The notes: generated from the letters alone by a model not told the origin. 64,000 bases of DNA from an uncultured SAR116 cluster alpha proteobacterium (GCA_902595515.1 CACJQK010000004.1:46524-110523), one strand, 5' to 3'; positions 46,087-56,222 are shown, numbered from the stretch's first letter. Numbers and translations: made by a program.

Positions 46087-47346
46087 ATGACAAATGAAGT
46101 TGATAAAGAATTAAATCCTAACAATAAAGTAGTTAGATTTTTGTTATTAATTTTACTTCCCACTTTAGTTATGCTCACCACTATGGGTTATTTTTATTCT
46201 TTAGGTAGGTTTATATCTACTGAAAATGCATACATAAAAGCTCCTATTATTTCTGTTCAATCTGAGGTTTCTGGAAGAGTAGATATGGTATTTATAAAGG
46301 ATAATCAAAGAGTAAATAAGGGAGATAAACTTTTTAAAATTGATACCAAAAAACTTGAATTGGATTTAAGTGAACAAAAACAGAATCTTATAAATATAAT
46401 TAAAGAAATTGAGAATAGAAAATCAAAATACAACGAGGCGAAAGAAGAAGTAAAATTAGCAAAAGAAGAAATTAAATTTTATTCTTCTGAAATTAAGAGA
46501 GTGAAATCATTAGTTAATGTTGAGATTAAGTTAGCGAAGGAAAAGGTTGAATATCAAAAATTAGAGCTTAATAGAATTAAAAATTTAGTTAAAAAAGGAG
46601 TTGGTCTTAAAAGTAAACTTGATGAAGCAAAATTTCTTTATAATTCTGCCATAGCTAATTTAAAATATGTAAATCTAAACAATGATTTAGAAAAAATTAA
46701 ATATTCGTATTTGTCTTCAAAACAAAAACTAAAAATAAATCAAGATAAACTCAAAACAATACTGACCACTTTAAATGGTAATGAAAAAATTTTGCCAACA
46801 AGACATCCATTATATTTAAAACATAAAAGTAAATTAAATAAAATAAACTTTGATATTAAGCAGTCAATTATATTTGCTAAGCAAGATGGAATTGTTGCTA
46901 AATTGAATTTAGAAAAAGGTGAGTATATAGATGTCGGAAAAATTCTATTTGCAATAGTTGATGAAAAAAAATCTTGGTTAGAAGCTAATTTAAAAGAAAC
47001 TGACTTAACTAATATAAAAGTTGGTCAATCAGCATTTTTTATTCCTGATGCATATCCTGATACAAAATGGAAAGCTCATGTTCAAAGTATAAGTCCTGCC
47101 ACAGGTGCTGAATTTTCAATTTTACCACCCCAAAACTCTTCTGGTAATTGGGTTAAAGTTGTTCAAAGAATTCCTGTAAGAATTTCCATTGGTGATCCGA
47201 TTAATAAAAATGAAGATAATTTAAATATTAATAAACGTCTTAGGGTAGGTATGTCTGTGTCGGTTACGATAGATACTGAGTATGAGAGTGAAATTCCAAC
47301 AATAATTCTACCTTTTGCTACTATTTTTAAATTACTAAGAGATTAA
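46087..47346 (+). CDS. emrA: HlyD/EmrA-type membrane fusion protein
   Basis: 419 residues. An N-terminal membrane helix (about 16-38) is followed by the lipoyl-like IISVQSEVSGRVDMVFIKDN, a long coiled coil (about 90-245), the second lipoyl half AKQDGIVAKLNLEKGEYIDV, and a beta-barrel domain (WLEANLKETDLTNIKVGQ). It bridges the inner-membrane pump to an outer-membrane channel. GGAAA precedes the ATG. emrB follows one base after the stop. The coiled coil is longer and more Lys-rich than E. coli EmrA. Confidence 0.92.
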   Translation: MTNEVDKELNPNNKVVRFLLLILLPTLVMLTTMGYFYSLGRFISTENAYIKAPIISVQSEVSGRVDMVFIKDNQRVNKGDKLFKIDTKKLELDLSEQKQNLINIIKEIENRKSKYNEAKEEVKLAKEEIKFYSSEIKRVKSLVNVEIKLAKEKVEYQKLELNRIKNLVKKGVGLKSKLDEAKFLYNSAIANLKYVNLNNDLEKIKYSYLSSKQKLKINQDKLKTILTTLNGNEKILPTRHPLYLKHKSKLNKINFDIKQSIIFAKQDGIVAKLNLEKGEYIDVGKILFAIVDEKKSWLEANLKETDLTNIKVGQSAFFIPDAYPDTKWKAHVQSISPATGAEFSILPPQNSSGNWVKVVQRIPVRISIGDPINKNEDNLNINKRLRVGMSVSVTIDTEYESEIPTIILPFATIFKLLRD

Positions 47347-47347
47347 G

Positions 47348-48850
47348 TTGTCACCTCTAATATCTGAAACTAATAATTCATTTAAATGGTTTATTTTAGC
47401 TACGGCAACATTTGTAACTATGCTTTATGCAATGAATGTAACAATAGCTTCAATTGCATTATCAGACATGAGAGGAGCTATGGGGGCAACACAAGACCAG
47501 ATTTCTTGGGTTGTAACTGGAAATATAGTTGCAACAGCAATCTTTACTCCTTTCGCAGGCTGGTTGTCTTCAAGAATACAAATTAGAACAATCCTTCTTT
47601 TTAGCGTAATAGGTTTTATAATTTCTTCTATTTTTTGTGGAATGTCAGATTCTTTGGAAGAAATTGTTATTGCAAGGGTGGCACAAGGCATTTTTGGAGC
47701 ACCACTTCCACCACTTTCACAAACGCTTGTTTTAGCAGTATTTCCAAAAAGACAAATTTCTGTGGCTATGGCAGTTTGGGGAATGGGTACAATTTTGGGT
47801 CCTGTGATCGCACCAACGATTGGAGGATACCTTGGTGAATTACTAAATTGGAGATGGGTTTTTTACACTTTAGTACCATTTGGGTTTTGTGCTTTATTAG
47901 CCGTAATGGCCACAGTTCCCAAAAGACCAGTTGAGGGTGGAATGCATTTAGACTGGGTTGGTTTTTTGGCTCTTGCATGCAGTGTTGCTGCATTACAAAT
48001 AATGTTCGACAGAGGAGAAAGAAATAGTTGGTTTGATAGCACAGAGACTATTATTGAGTGTGGAATAGCTATTATTGGATTTTATATCTTTATTACTCAC
48101 AGCCTGACTACAAAAAAGCCCTTTATAAATTTGAGTATTTTTAAAGACAGAAATTACACTGTAGGTCTTATTCTAATATTCTTCTTTGGCATGTTAAATT
48201 TTGTTCCAATGGTTATCTTTCCACCTCTACTACAAGAATTGAGAGGGTATCCTCAATCTATAATTGGAATAATATTAGGAATGAGAGGAATAGGAACGTT
48301 TGTTGGTTTTGCAATAATAGCTTTTACTAGCAGAATTGATCCAAGAGTAATTATATTTTTTGGCTTTGGGATTCAAGCTGTCTCAGGTCTTTACATGTCG
48401 ACCTTCGATATAAATATGACCTTTTCACATATAGCCTGGGCTAGCTTAGTTCAAGGTTTAGGTGTTGGTTTGACTTGGCCTCCAGTGAGTGTTATTTGCT
48501 TTGCAACCTTGTCAAATAAATTTCATGGAGAAGCTACAGCTATGTTTCACTTAATAAGAAATATTGGATCAAGTTTTTTTATTTCAGTAAGTGTTGCAGT
48601 TGTTCTTCATATGGGTCAAATCAACTTTGAGGAAATTGGTTCTACAGTATCTTTATGGAACCAAGGAATTAACTTTTCAGGTGTCATTAATTCATTAAAT
48701 GATTTGAACATTACAAAGTTAACAAATGAATTAAATAGACAAAGTCTTATGGTTGGGTATATAGATGCATTTAAATTATATTCATGGGTAGGTTTTTTAT
48801 CTATACCTTTAATTTTTTTAATAAAAATAACAAAGACTGAAAATAATTAA
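47348..48850 (+). CDS. emrB: MFS drug exporter of the DHA2 (EmrB/QacA) family
   Basis: 500 residues with about 14 membrane segments. The DHA2 marks are NVTIASIALSDMRGAMGATQ in helix 1 and its loop, ISWVVTGNIVATAIFTPFAGW in helix 2, ARVAQGIFGAPLPPLSQTL in helix 4 and motif C in helix 5 (WGMGTILGPVIAPTIGGYLG). Translation starts at TTG one base after emrA. It forms a tripartite efflux system with EmrA under the MarR-family protein. Confidence 0.92.
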   Translation: MSPLISETNNSFKWFILATATFVTMLYAMNVTIASIALSDMRGAMGATQDQISWVVTGNIVATAIFTPFAGWLSSRIQIRTILLFSVIGFIISSIFCGMSDSLEEIVIARVAQGIFGAPLPPLSQTLVLAVFPKRQISVAMAVWGMGTILGPVIAPTIGGYLGELLNWRWVFYTLVPFGFCALLAVMATVPKRPVEGGMHLDWVGFLALACSVAALQIMFDRGERNSWFDSTETIIECGIAIIGFYIFITHSLTTKKPFINLSIFKDRNYTVGLILIFFFGMLNFVPMVIFPPLLQELRGYPQSIIGIILGMRGIGTFVGFAIIAFTSRIDPRVIIFFGFGIQAVSGLYMSTFDINMTFSHIAWASLVQGLGVGLTWPPVSVICFATLSNKFHGEATAMFHLIRNIGSSFFISVSVAVVLHMGQINFEEIGSTVSLWNQGINFSGVINSLNDLNITKLTNELNRQSLMVGYIDAFKLYSWVGFLSIPLIFLIKITKTENN

Positions 48851-48871
48851 TTCTGATTTATAAGGAAATAC

Positions 48872-49759
48872 ATGAGTAATAATATAATTCTAATTGATGG
48901 CGGTATGGGCCAAGAATTAATACATAGATCAAAAGTTAAGCCTGATGGTCTCTGGTCAGCAAGAGTGATGCTTGATAATTATGACTTAGTTGTGGATTTA
49001 CACAGAGATTTTATAAAAGCTGGTGCAGAGGCAATAACATTAAATTCTTATAGTATCACGCCACAAAAGTTAAAAAGATATAATCTGGAAGAATTATTCA
49101 TACCTCTTCAGAAAAGTGCAATTAAAGCGGCTATTGAGGCCAAAAAGGCATCGTCAGTTGAAACTGACATAAAAATTATTGGCTGTTTACCTCCACTAGT
49201 TATGAGTTATAAAACAACTATAGGTATGGATAAGGATGAAGCAAAAGATACTTATAAGAAAATAATAGAAATTCAAGAACCACATGTAGAAATACTTTGT
49301 TGTGAGACTGTTTGTTCAATTGAAGAAGCTCAAATAGCAACTGAAATTGCTTTAACTACTGATAAAAAAGTTTGGTTAAGTTTCTGTGTGAAGGAAGAAG
49401 ACGGAACGTTATTACGATCTGGAGAGCGATTAGGAGATGCCTTAAGAGAATTTAATAATTCAAAAATTGACTCTTTTTTAATAAATTGTGCTCCACCTGA
49501 AGCTATTCATTCTTCAATTAAAGTTATGAAAAATTTTTCCAAACCATATGGTGCTTTACCTAATGCTTTTGTAACAGTAAATGACCTAGACATTCACAAT
49601 GATGTATCAATTCTTAAAAAAAGATCTGATTTAAACATTAACAAATTTACAAGTGAAATATTGAGTTACATTAAAAATAATGCTTCTATAGTTGGAGGAT
49701 GTTGTGAGGTAGGTCCCAAATATATTGAAGCACTAAAAAACGAAATTTTTAATAAATAG
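48872..49759 (+). CDS. homocysteine S-methyltransferase family protein
   Basis: 295 residues. It should transfer a methyl group (from S-methylmethionine, betaine or a similar donor) to a thiol such as homocysteine. LIDGGMGQELIHRS and LNSYSITPQKL are the N-terminal substrate-binding segments, and the zinc cysteines are in FLINCAPPEAI and VGGCCEVGPKYI (NC and GGCC motifs). The length fits stand-alone MmuM-like enzymes. It follows emrB by 21 bases with AAGGAAA ahead of the ATG. It is cobalamin-independent, unlike MetH. Confidence 0.9.
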   Translation: MSNNIILIDGGMGQELIHRSKVKPDGLWSARVMLDNYDLVVDLHRDFIKAGAEAITLNSYSITPQKLKRYNLEELFIPLQKSAIKAAIEAKKASSVETDIKIIGCLPPLVMSYKTTIGMDKDEAKDTYKKIIEIQEPHVEILCCETVCSIEEAQIATEIALTTDKKVWLSFCVKEEDGTLLRSGERLGDALREFNNSKIDSFLINCAPPEAIHSSIKVMKNFSKPYGALPNAFVTVNDLDIHNDVSILKKRSDLNINKFTSEILSYIKNNASIVGGCCEVGPKYIEALKNEIFNK

Positions 49760-49784
49760 ATAAAGTTGTTGGAGTTAATAAAGA

Positions 49785-50624
49785 ATGAAATTTAATGGAA
49801 CTCAAAATTATATTTCAACTGAAGATTTGAACGTTGCAGTAAATGCAGCAATTACACTTGAAAAACCATTATTAATTAAAGGTGAGCCAGGCACTGGAAA
49901 AACAGAATTGGCTAGACAAGTATCGGATAGCCTAGGATTAGGTATTATTGAATGGAATATAAAATCCACCACAAAAGCTCAGCAAGGATTATATGAATAT
50001 GATGCTGTTAGTCGTCTCAGAGATAGCCAACTAGGCGATAAGAAGATAGAAAATATTGGAAATTACATAAAGAAAGGTAAGATTTGGAATGCTTTTGAGT
50101 CTAAAGAAAGATCAGTACTATTAATTGATGAGATTGATAAAGCGGATATAGAATTTCCAAATGACCTACTTCAAGAATTAGATAAAATGGAATTTTTTGT
50201 TTATGAAACTAATGAAATAGTTAAAGCAAAAAAAAGACCTATAGTCATAATAACATCTAATAATGAGAAAGAACTTCCAGAGGCATTCTTAAGACGATGT
50301 TTTTTTCATTACATTCAATTTCCTGAAATTGATACCTTAAAAAAGATTGTTCAAGTACACTTTCCTGAAATTAAAAAATCATTACTAGAAGCTGCACTAA
50401 ATAGATTTTTTGAAGTTAGAGAAATTCCTGGATTAAAGAAAAAACCATCAACTTCAGAGGCCTTAGATTGGATTAAACTTTTATTACTTGAAGATATTAA
50501 TCCTATAGATTTAAAAAGTGATGGAAAGGATTTGTTGCCCAAGTTACATGGTGCTCTCATTAAAAATGAACAAGATATTCATTTGTTTGAGAGGTTAGCT
50601 TTCATGGCAAGAGGAAATAGATAA
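49785..50624 (+). CDS. MoxR/CoxD-type AAA+ ATPase
   Basis: 279 residues. Walker A is IKGEPGTGKTELARQVSDSL and Walker B VLLIDEIDKADIEFPNDLLQ; sensor 1 is PIVIITSNNEKELPEAFLRR with the arginine finger. The C terminus fits the helical lid. MoxR ATPases act with von Willebrand-A proteins as chaperones that mature metalloenzymes or complexes; CoxD does so for the CO dehydrogenase copper-sulfur site. The partner is the next gene (4-base gap). GGAG precedes the ATG. No cox structural genes are in the window. Confidence 0.9.
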   Translation: MKFNGTQNYISTEDLNVAVNAAITLEKPLLIKGEPGTGKTELARQVSDSLGLGIIEWNIKSTTKAQQGLYEYDAVSRLRDSQLGDKKIENIGNYIKKGKIWNAFESKERSVLLIDEIDKADIEFPNDLLQELDKMEFFVYETNEIVKAKKRPIVIITSNNEKELPEAFLRRCFFHYIQFPEIDTLKKIVQVHFPEIKKSLLEAALNRFFEVREIPGLKKKPSTSEALDWIKLLLLEDINPIDLKSDGKDLLPKLHGALIKNEQDIHLFERLAFMARGNR

Positions 50625-50628
50625 GAGA

Positions 50629-51819
50629 ATGTTTCTAGATTTCTTTTTCAAATTAAAAGATGCCAGAATTCCAGTTACATTAAATGAATTTTTTACATTT
50701 TTAGATTCAATTAAATTAGACTTTATTCAATTTAACACTGCAAATTTTTATTACATGGCTAGAGCAAGTCTAGTCAAAGATGAAAGATTAATAGATCGAT
50801 TTGATGTTGTATTTGGTGAATATTTTAAGGGCATTGAAACCTTAAAATTAGAAGATGTACTTGAACATTTAAAAGTCCCAAAAGAATGGCTTCAAAAAAT
50901 GTTGGATAAGCATTTTACCAAAGAAGAAATTGAGGAGATAAAATCTTTAGGTGGTTTTGATGAACTAATGAAAACACTTGAACAAAGACTAAAAGAACAA
51001 AAAAAACGTCATCAAGGTGGTAATAAATGGATAGGTACAGCAGGTAAATCACCCTTTGGAGCTTATGGATACAATCCAGAAGGAATTAGAATTGGACAAC
51101 ATGCAAGAGGGCAGGGGAAAGCAGTTAAAGTATGGGACAAAAGAGTATTTCGTGATTTTGATGATACAAGAGAATTAGATACACGAGGTATGCAAGTTGC
51201 ATTAAAAAGATTAAGGCAATGGGCAAGAACTGGTATTGATGAAGAGTTAGATATAGATAATACAATATCACATACTGCAAAAAATGGTTATTTAGACATA
51301 AAAACCAGAAAAGAAAGAGAAAATGCAATTAAAATATTACTTTTTCTTGATGTAGGTGGTTCTATGGATGACTACATTAAACAAGTAGAAAATTTATTTT
51401 CAGCAGCAAAAAATGTTTTCAAAAACCTTAACTTTTTTTACTTTCATAACTGTCTATATGAAGGTGTTTGGAAAAGTAACCTAAGACGATGGAAAGAACA
51501 ATTTTCTACAACAGAAATTTTCAGGACATATGGTAAGGAATACAAATGTATCTTCGTTGGTGATGCTTCAATGAGTCCATATGAAATTTTAGTAGAGGGT
51601 GGTGGTAATGAACATTTTAATCAAGAAACAGGACAAGTTTGGTTAGAAAGAGCTATTGCCCAGTGGCCGTCAAATGTTTGGATTAATCCAACAAAACAGG
51701 AGCATTGGAATTATTCTCAGTCTACACATATTATTAAAGAAATATTTTCAAATAGAATGGTACCTTTAAGTATAAAAGGAATAGAAGAAGCAACTAAAAT
51801 TTTATCAAAAATTAATTAA
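50629..51819 (+). CDS. CoxE-like von Willebrand factor A domain protein
   Basis: 396 residues. The N-terminal half is a CoxE-type helical part (FFFKLKDARIPVTLNEFFTF) with a Gly-rich linker (GTAGKSPFGAYGYNPEG). The VWA domain begins at about residue 235 with LLFLDVGGSMDDYI, a MIDAS in DxGxS rather than the standard DxSxS form, and YFHNCLYEGVW and IFVGDASMSPYE follow. It should work with the MoxR ATPase. The target enzyme is unknown. Confidence 0.9.
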   Translation: MFLDFFFKLKDARIPVTLNEFFTFLDSIKLDFIQFNTANFYYMARASLVKDERLIDRFDVVFGEYFKGIETLKLEDVLEHLKVPKEWLQKMLDKHFTKEEIEEIKSLGGFDELMKTLEQRLKEQKKRHQGGNKWIGTAGKSPFGAYGYNPEGIRIGQHARGQGKAVKVWDKRVFRDFDDTRELDTRGMQVALKRLRQWARTGIDEELDIDNTISHTAKNGYLDIKTRKERENAIKILLFLDVGGSMDDYIKQVENLFSAAKNVFKNLNFFYFHNCLYEGVWKSNLRRWKEQFSTTEIFRTYGKEYKCIFVGDASMSPYEILVEGGGNEHFNQETGQVWLERAIAQWPSNVWINPTKQEHWNYSQSTHIIKEIFSNRMVPLSIKGIEEATKILSKIN

Positions 51820-51839
51820 ATAAATAGGTTAATCTATAT

Positions 51840-52343
51840 ATGAAAGATAGCAAAGTTGATGATCCATATTCAACTCCAATAATTCTTCCCGAACAGCAAG
51901 TTTTAAAAGAATGGTTGGATTATAATGGACATATGAATGTTGCCTTTTATACACTGGCATTTGATAAATCCTTAGATATCTTCTTAGAAGATTTTTTGGG
52001 AATTGGAGAAACTCATGCTCATGAGAATAATCAAGGCCCTTTTGTAGTTCAAGCTCACTATCATTATCTGAATGAAATGAAATTAAATGAAAAATTTAAC
52101 GTACGGTTATTTGTAGTTGATTGTGATAAAAATAAGATGCATTTATGTTTAGAAATTTACTCACTTCTTCAAGAAAAAGTAATTGCAGTTGTTGAACAAG
52201 TTTTAATAAATGTAAATTTAAAGCTTCGTAAATCTGAGCCATATCCACCATGGGCTTTTGAAAAACTCCTTAAATTAAAAAACACTCATAAAAATGCTTC
52301 ATTACCCTCTACTCTTGGAAAATCTATAGGTTTAAAGAAGTAG
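51840..52343 (+). CDS. acyl-CoA thioesterase, hotdog fold (4HBT-like)
   Basis: 167 residues. EWLDYNGHMNVAFYTLAFDK carries the catalytic region of 4HBT/FadM-type thioesterases (acidic or Asn-Gly-His-Met), followed by QAHYHYLNEMKLNEKFNV. One hotdog domain, probably a homotetramer. It cleaves acyl-CoA thioesters. The gene is 20 bases after the CoxE-like gene and 5 bases before a permease. The start at 51840 has weak Shine-Dalgarno pairing. Confidence 0.87.
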   Translation: MKDSKVDDPYSTPIILPEQQVLKEWLDYNGHMNVAFYTLAFDKSLDIFLEDFLGIGETHAHENNQGPFVVQAHYHYLNEMKLNEKFNVRLFVVDCDKNKMHLCLEIYSLLQEKVIAVVEQVLINVNLKLRKSEPYPPWAFEKLLKLKNTHKNASLPSTLGKSIGLKK

Positions 52344-52348
52344 AAAAA

Positions 52349-53656
52349 ATGATTTTTAAATTAATTTTAACATGTTTTTGTTGGATAGCTGTTTTACCAA
52401 TAATTTATGGATTAAATTTAGGTGAGGGGTACATTTTTATAATAATATTTATTTATTTTTTATTATTATTTTGGATGTTTATATTCTCAAAAAACACTAC
52501 TAAAATAATCATTTCCCTTTTGTTTTTATTTACTTTTTTAATTTTAGACAATCTTCCATCAAAAGAGATTTTTCTTAAAGCTGGAAATTTTTTTATTATT
52601 TTTTCTGCATTTCTTCCAAGCTTGTGGCTCTTAAGAGCTACAGCTATCACAATGCCGTCAGTCCAAAACACTCAATTGCTTTTATCAAAATTAAATGCAC
52701 AAAAAATACTTTCAGGTCTTCAAGTTACATCGCATTTTCTTGGAAGTGTAATTAACATTGGTTCGTTCCCGCTGTTGTCATCTGTACTTCCTAAAAATTC
52801 AAAAATTAGTTTGAGACAGTCTGCTGGTGAGGCATCAATAAGAGGGATGAATACAGCGGTATTATGGTCACCTTTTTTTGTTAGTTTTGCAGTTGGACAA
52901 ATTTACCTTCCAGAAACATCAGCATGGATCGGAATAGGTTTTGGAATTATCATAGCAATATTTTTTAATCTTATAACGATAAGATTCATTATTGGGAAAC
53001 TAACAACAAACTATCTTTTGGATTCGTTGTCATGTATTAGACCGATATTTTCAAGGTTATTAATTTTAGCAATATCTGTATTACTTGTTGGTCAAATTTT
53101 TAATAAAACTGCATTGAATGCAATAATAATTGTTGTACCAATTTTAGTAACTATTCAAATATTGAGAAGACCTGAAACATCAAACTTCATTTTCAAAAAT
53201 TTAAAAAATTTGATACAAAATTCTGGAGATGAGATGTTGTTAATTTCAGTATCTATGTTTTTAGGATCAATATTAACTAATTCTTCTGAAATTCAATATT
53301 TTGTTAGTAATAACATTGGTGATTATTTCCCATTTTGGATGATGATTATTTTATTACCTTTAATTGTATGGTGTTTCAGTTTGATTGGAGTACACCCAAT
53401 AATCACTTCAGCTCCCATTTTATCAATATTTGGTCCTTTACTATCTGTTTGGGAAGCAGCTTTTTTAATGCAAGCTCATCTTATTGGTTGGTGTGCAGGA
53501 ACAGCAATAAGTTTTACATCCCTTTCAGTTTTAACTAGTGCTGAGAATTTTAAAATTTCTGTTACTAAATTAGTATTTGGGTCCAACTTGTTTGCTACGC
53601 TGGGACTCGTTCTCTTTGGAGCACTTATCTTAATTCTATCAAACTATTTTTTGTAA
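52349..53656 (+). CDS. polytopic inner-membrane permease of unknown substrate
   Basis: 435 residues with about 12 hydrophobic segments. It has two similar halves, each containing a Gly/Ser-rich hairpin: TSHFLGSVINIGSFPLLSSV with GEASIRGMNTAVLWSPFFVS, and later SMFLGSILTNSSEIQYF with GVHPIITSAPILSIFGPLL. This looks like the ion-transporter superfamily (ArsB/NhaD/CitMHS-like) but I cannot name a family with confidence. Its last 18 bases overlap the convergent EamA gene. It follows the thioesterase by 5 bases, suggesting co-transcription. Confidence 0.72.
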   Translation: MIFKLILTCFCWIAVLPIIYGLNLGEGYIFIIIFIYFLLLFWMFIFSKNTTKIIISLLFLFTFLILDNLPSKEIFLKAGNFFIIFSAFLPSLWLLRATAITMPSVQNTQLLLSKLNAQKILSGLQVTSHFLGSVINIGSFPLLSSVLPKNSKISLRQSAGEASIRGMNTAVLWSPFFVSFAVGQIYLPETSAWIGIGFGIIIAIFFNLITIRFIIGKLTTNYLLDSLSCIRPIFSRLLILAISVLLVGQIFNKTALNAIIIVVPILVTIQILRRPETSNFIFKNLKNLIQNSGDEMLLISVSMFLGSILTNSSEIQYFVSNNIGDYFPFWMMIILLPLIVWCFSLIGVHPIITSAPILSIFGPLLSVWEAAFLMQAHLIGWCAGTAISFTSLSVLTSAENFKISVTKLVFGSNLFATLGLVLFGALILILSNYFL

Positions 53657-54553
53657 AGTTTCATTAGAATTTATTTTATCTAATTTATGTTCCTTATAAG
53701 AAACGTAACAGACACACATCATGATTAACGTACCTCCGAGAATTACAAAAGGATCAAATTTTTCATCGAAGATAAACAAACCCACCATAGATGCCCATAC
53801 AAGTTGTAAAAATAATATAGGTTGAGTTACTACCATTGGCGCAACTTTTATAGCTTTTGTCATAGTTATGTGTCCAATAGTCGCTATTATAGCAGTTACA
53901 GTAAGTACTAAAAATGCTTTTATTGAGACAGGCTCCCAACTATAAATTGCAGAAGGAATTAAAAATATTGTTGTAAAAATGGATAGCATTGCGACAATTT
54001 CAGAAGATGATCTTTCTTTTGATACAATTTTGGCGATTATATAAGACATAGTAAAAACTACAGTCGCCAATAACATACTTATTTGACCACTTTCTATTAC
54101 TTTAAAACCTGGTCTTAAAATTATCAAAGCACCAATGAAAGATATTATTATTGCTAATAACCTATGTTTATGTAGAACCTCTTTTAAAAAAAAGCATGCA
54201 GCAAATGACACAAAAATATATGTTAAAAAACCAATTGCTGTTACCTCTGCAACTGGAATAACAGACATAGCATAGAACCATAAAGTTACACCAATAGAAT
54301 GAACTAATCCTCTCAAAATAAATTTTTTCATCAGTGGTTTATCAGGTTTAACTTTAGTTAGTGAAATCAATGAAGGAATTAATAGGATTGTTCCCATTGC
54401 ATATCTTAAAAAAGCAGCTTGCGGTGCAGGAACTTCTCCTTCTAAATACCTAACTGTCGCTGTAACTCCCACAAACAAAATTGTAGTAATCACCATCCAC
54501 AAAATACCAATTAAAGATTGATTCAAATAAATATCCTTTATTTTATTTACCAT
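53639..54553 (-). CDS. EamA/DMT-superfamily transporter
   Basis: 304 residues with ten membrane helices in two EamA repeats. APQAAFLRYAMGTILLIPSL starts repeat one and MVVTQPILFLQLVWASMVGL lies in repeat two. The family exports or imports metabolites such as amino acids. The substrate is unknown. Its 3' end overlaps the convergent permease by 18 bases. It is 43 bases downstream of ETF-QO on the same strand. Confidence 0.9.
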   Translation of the reverse strand: MVNKIKDIYLNQSLIGILWMVITTILFVGVTATVRYLEGEVPAPQAAFLRYAMGTILLIPSLISLTKVKPDKPLMKKFILRGLVHSIGVTLWFYAMSVIPVAEVTAIGFLTYIFVSFAACFFLKEVLHKHRLLAIIISFIGALIILRPGFKVIESGQISMLLATVVFTMSYIIAKIVSKERSSSEIVAMLSIFTTIFLIPSAIYSWEPVSIKAFLVLTVTAIIATIGHITMTKAIKVAPMVVTQPILFLQLVWASMVGLFIFDEKFDPFVILGGTLIMMCVCYVSYKEHKLDKINSNETLQKIV

Positions 54554-54596
54554 GTTAATTACATAATAAAAATAAGTCTAACTAATTATTTTAAAA

Positions 54597-56222
54597 TTAC
54601 ATTCCTTGGTAATTAGGACCACCTCCACCTTGAGGTGTAACCCAGTTTATATTTTGAGTTGGATCTTTGATATCACATGTCTTACAGTGAACGCAATTTT
54701 GTGCATTGATTTGAAGTTTTGGTTTATTATTATTAAAAACTATCTCATACACACCTGCAGGACAGTATCTTGTCTCTGGATTGTCATATAATTCAAAATT
54801 AATATTTATAGGCACATCATTGTCTTTCAATTGCAAATGACAAGGTTGATTTTCTTCGTGGTTTGTACCAGAAAAAGAAACATTTGTAAGTCTATCAAAA
54901 CTAATAATATTATCAGGTTTTGGGTACTTTATTTCTTTATAATCATCTTTATTACCAAGACTTTCATGGTCTGTTCCGTGATGATCAATTGTCCAAGGAG
55001 CCTTTCCTCGAAAAATATATGTATCAATAGCACTATACACGATCGCTTTCCAGAAACCCCATTTAAAAGATGGCCTTATATTTCTAACCTTGTACAATTC
55101 ATTCCACAACCAGCTTTGTTTTATATCAGTTTGAAAATCTGAAATCTCATCTTGTTTATCTATATTTTCGAAAATTGATTGTGCTGCTATAATACCAGAC
55201 TTCATAGCTAAGTGAGTTCCTTTAATTTTGGGAACATTGAGAAAACCTGCTTCACATCCCACAAGCATTCCACCAGGAAAAGTCAATTTTGGTAAAGATT
55301 GAACCCCACCCTCATTTAATGCTCTAGCTCCGTAATTAATTCTTCTTCCTCCCTCAAGTAATTTCTTTATTGCAGGGTGATGCTTAAAACGTTGAAATTC
55401 AAGATATGGAGACAAATAAGGATTTTTGTAATCTAAACCTATAACAAATCCTATTGAAATTTTATTATTATCTAAATGATATAAAAAAGAACCACCGTAT
55501 GTGTCATTATCTAATGGCCATCCTGTAGTATGCATTATACTTCCAGGTTGACTTTTATCTGGTGAAACTTCCCACAGTTCTTTAATTCCTATACCATAAG
55601 TTTGTGGAGAATTATCTGAATTAAGGTTGAATTTTTCCATTAATATTTTCCCAAGATGACCTCTACAACCTTCTGAAAATATTGTTTGTTTAGCTCTTAA
55701 TTCAATCCCTCTTTCAAAGTTAGGACCTTCAGATCCATCCTTTAATCTTCCCATGTCACATGTAGCAACACCAACAACTTTATTATTTTCATCAAAAAGT
55801 ACTTCTGAAGCTGAAAACCCAGGATATATTTCTACTTCAAGTTCTTCAGCCTGTTGTGCCAACCATTTTGTAAAATCACTCAAACTTATTATGTAGTTAC
55901 CCTTGTTATGCATTTGTGGGGGGGTAGGGAGTTGATATGACTTAGTTTTCGTTAGATACAAAAATTTATCGCTAGAAGCTTGAGTTTTTAATGGACTATT
56001 TTTTGTTTTCCATTCTGGTATAAGTTCGTCTAACGCTTTAGTTTCAATTACTGCACCGGATACGATGTGAGCTCCAACCTCAGATCCTTTTTCAATTACA
56101 CAGACTGATAACTCTGAATTAGCTTTTTTACTTAGTTGTTTTAATTTTATAGCTGCACTTAATCCCGAAGGACCAGCTCCTACAACAACTACATCATATT
56201 CCATCATTTCTCTGTTAGTCAT
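54597..56222 (-). CDS. etfD: electron transfer flavoprotein-ubiquinone oxidoreductase
   Basis: 541 residues, matching bacterial ETF-QO. It passes electrons from ETF (fatty-acid, amino-acid and dimethylglycine dehydrogenases) to ubiquinone. The FAD-binding VVVGAGPSGLSAAIKLK is at the N terminus; the quinone-facing segment PGGMLVGCEAGFLNVPKIKG follows, and the [4Fe-4S] cluster ligands lie in YCPAGVYE and NCVHCKTCDIKDPTQNI. AAGGCG precedes the ATG. The ETF genes themselves are not in the window. Confidence 0.96.
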   Translation of the reverse strand: MTNREMMEYDVVVVGAGPSGLSAAIKLKQLSKKANSELSVCVIEKGSEVGAHIVSGAVIETKALDELIPEWKTKNSPLKTQASSDKFLYLTKTKSYQLPTPPQMHNKGNYIISLSDFTKWLAQQAEELEVEIYPGFSASEVLFDENNKVVGVATCDMGRLKDGSEGPNFERGIELRAKQTIFSEGCRGHLGKILMEKFNLNSDNSPQTYGIGIKELWEVSPDKSQPGSIMHTTGWPLDNDTYGGSFLYHLDNNKISIGFVIGLDYKNPYLSPYLEFQRFKHHPAIKKLLEGGRRINYGARALNEGGVQSLPKLTFPGGMLVGCEAGFLNVPKIKGTHLAMKSGIIAAQSIFENIDKQDEISDFQTDIKQSWLWNELYKVRNIRPSFKWGFWKAIVYSAIDTYIFRGKAPWTIDHHGTDHESLGNKDDYKEIKYPKPDNIISFDRLTNVSFSGTNHEENQPCHLQLKDNDVPININFELYDNPETRYCPAGVYEIVFNNNKPKLQINAQNCVHCKTCDIKDPTQNINWVTPQGGGGPNYQGM

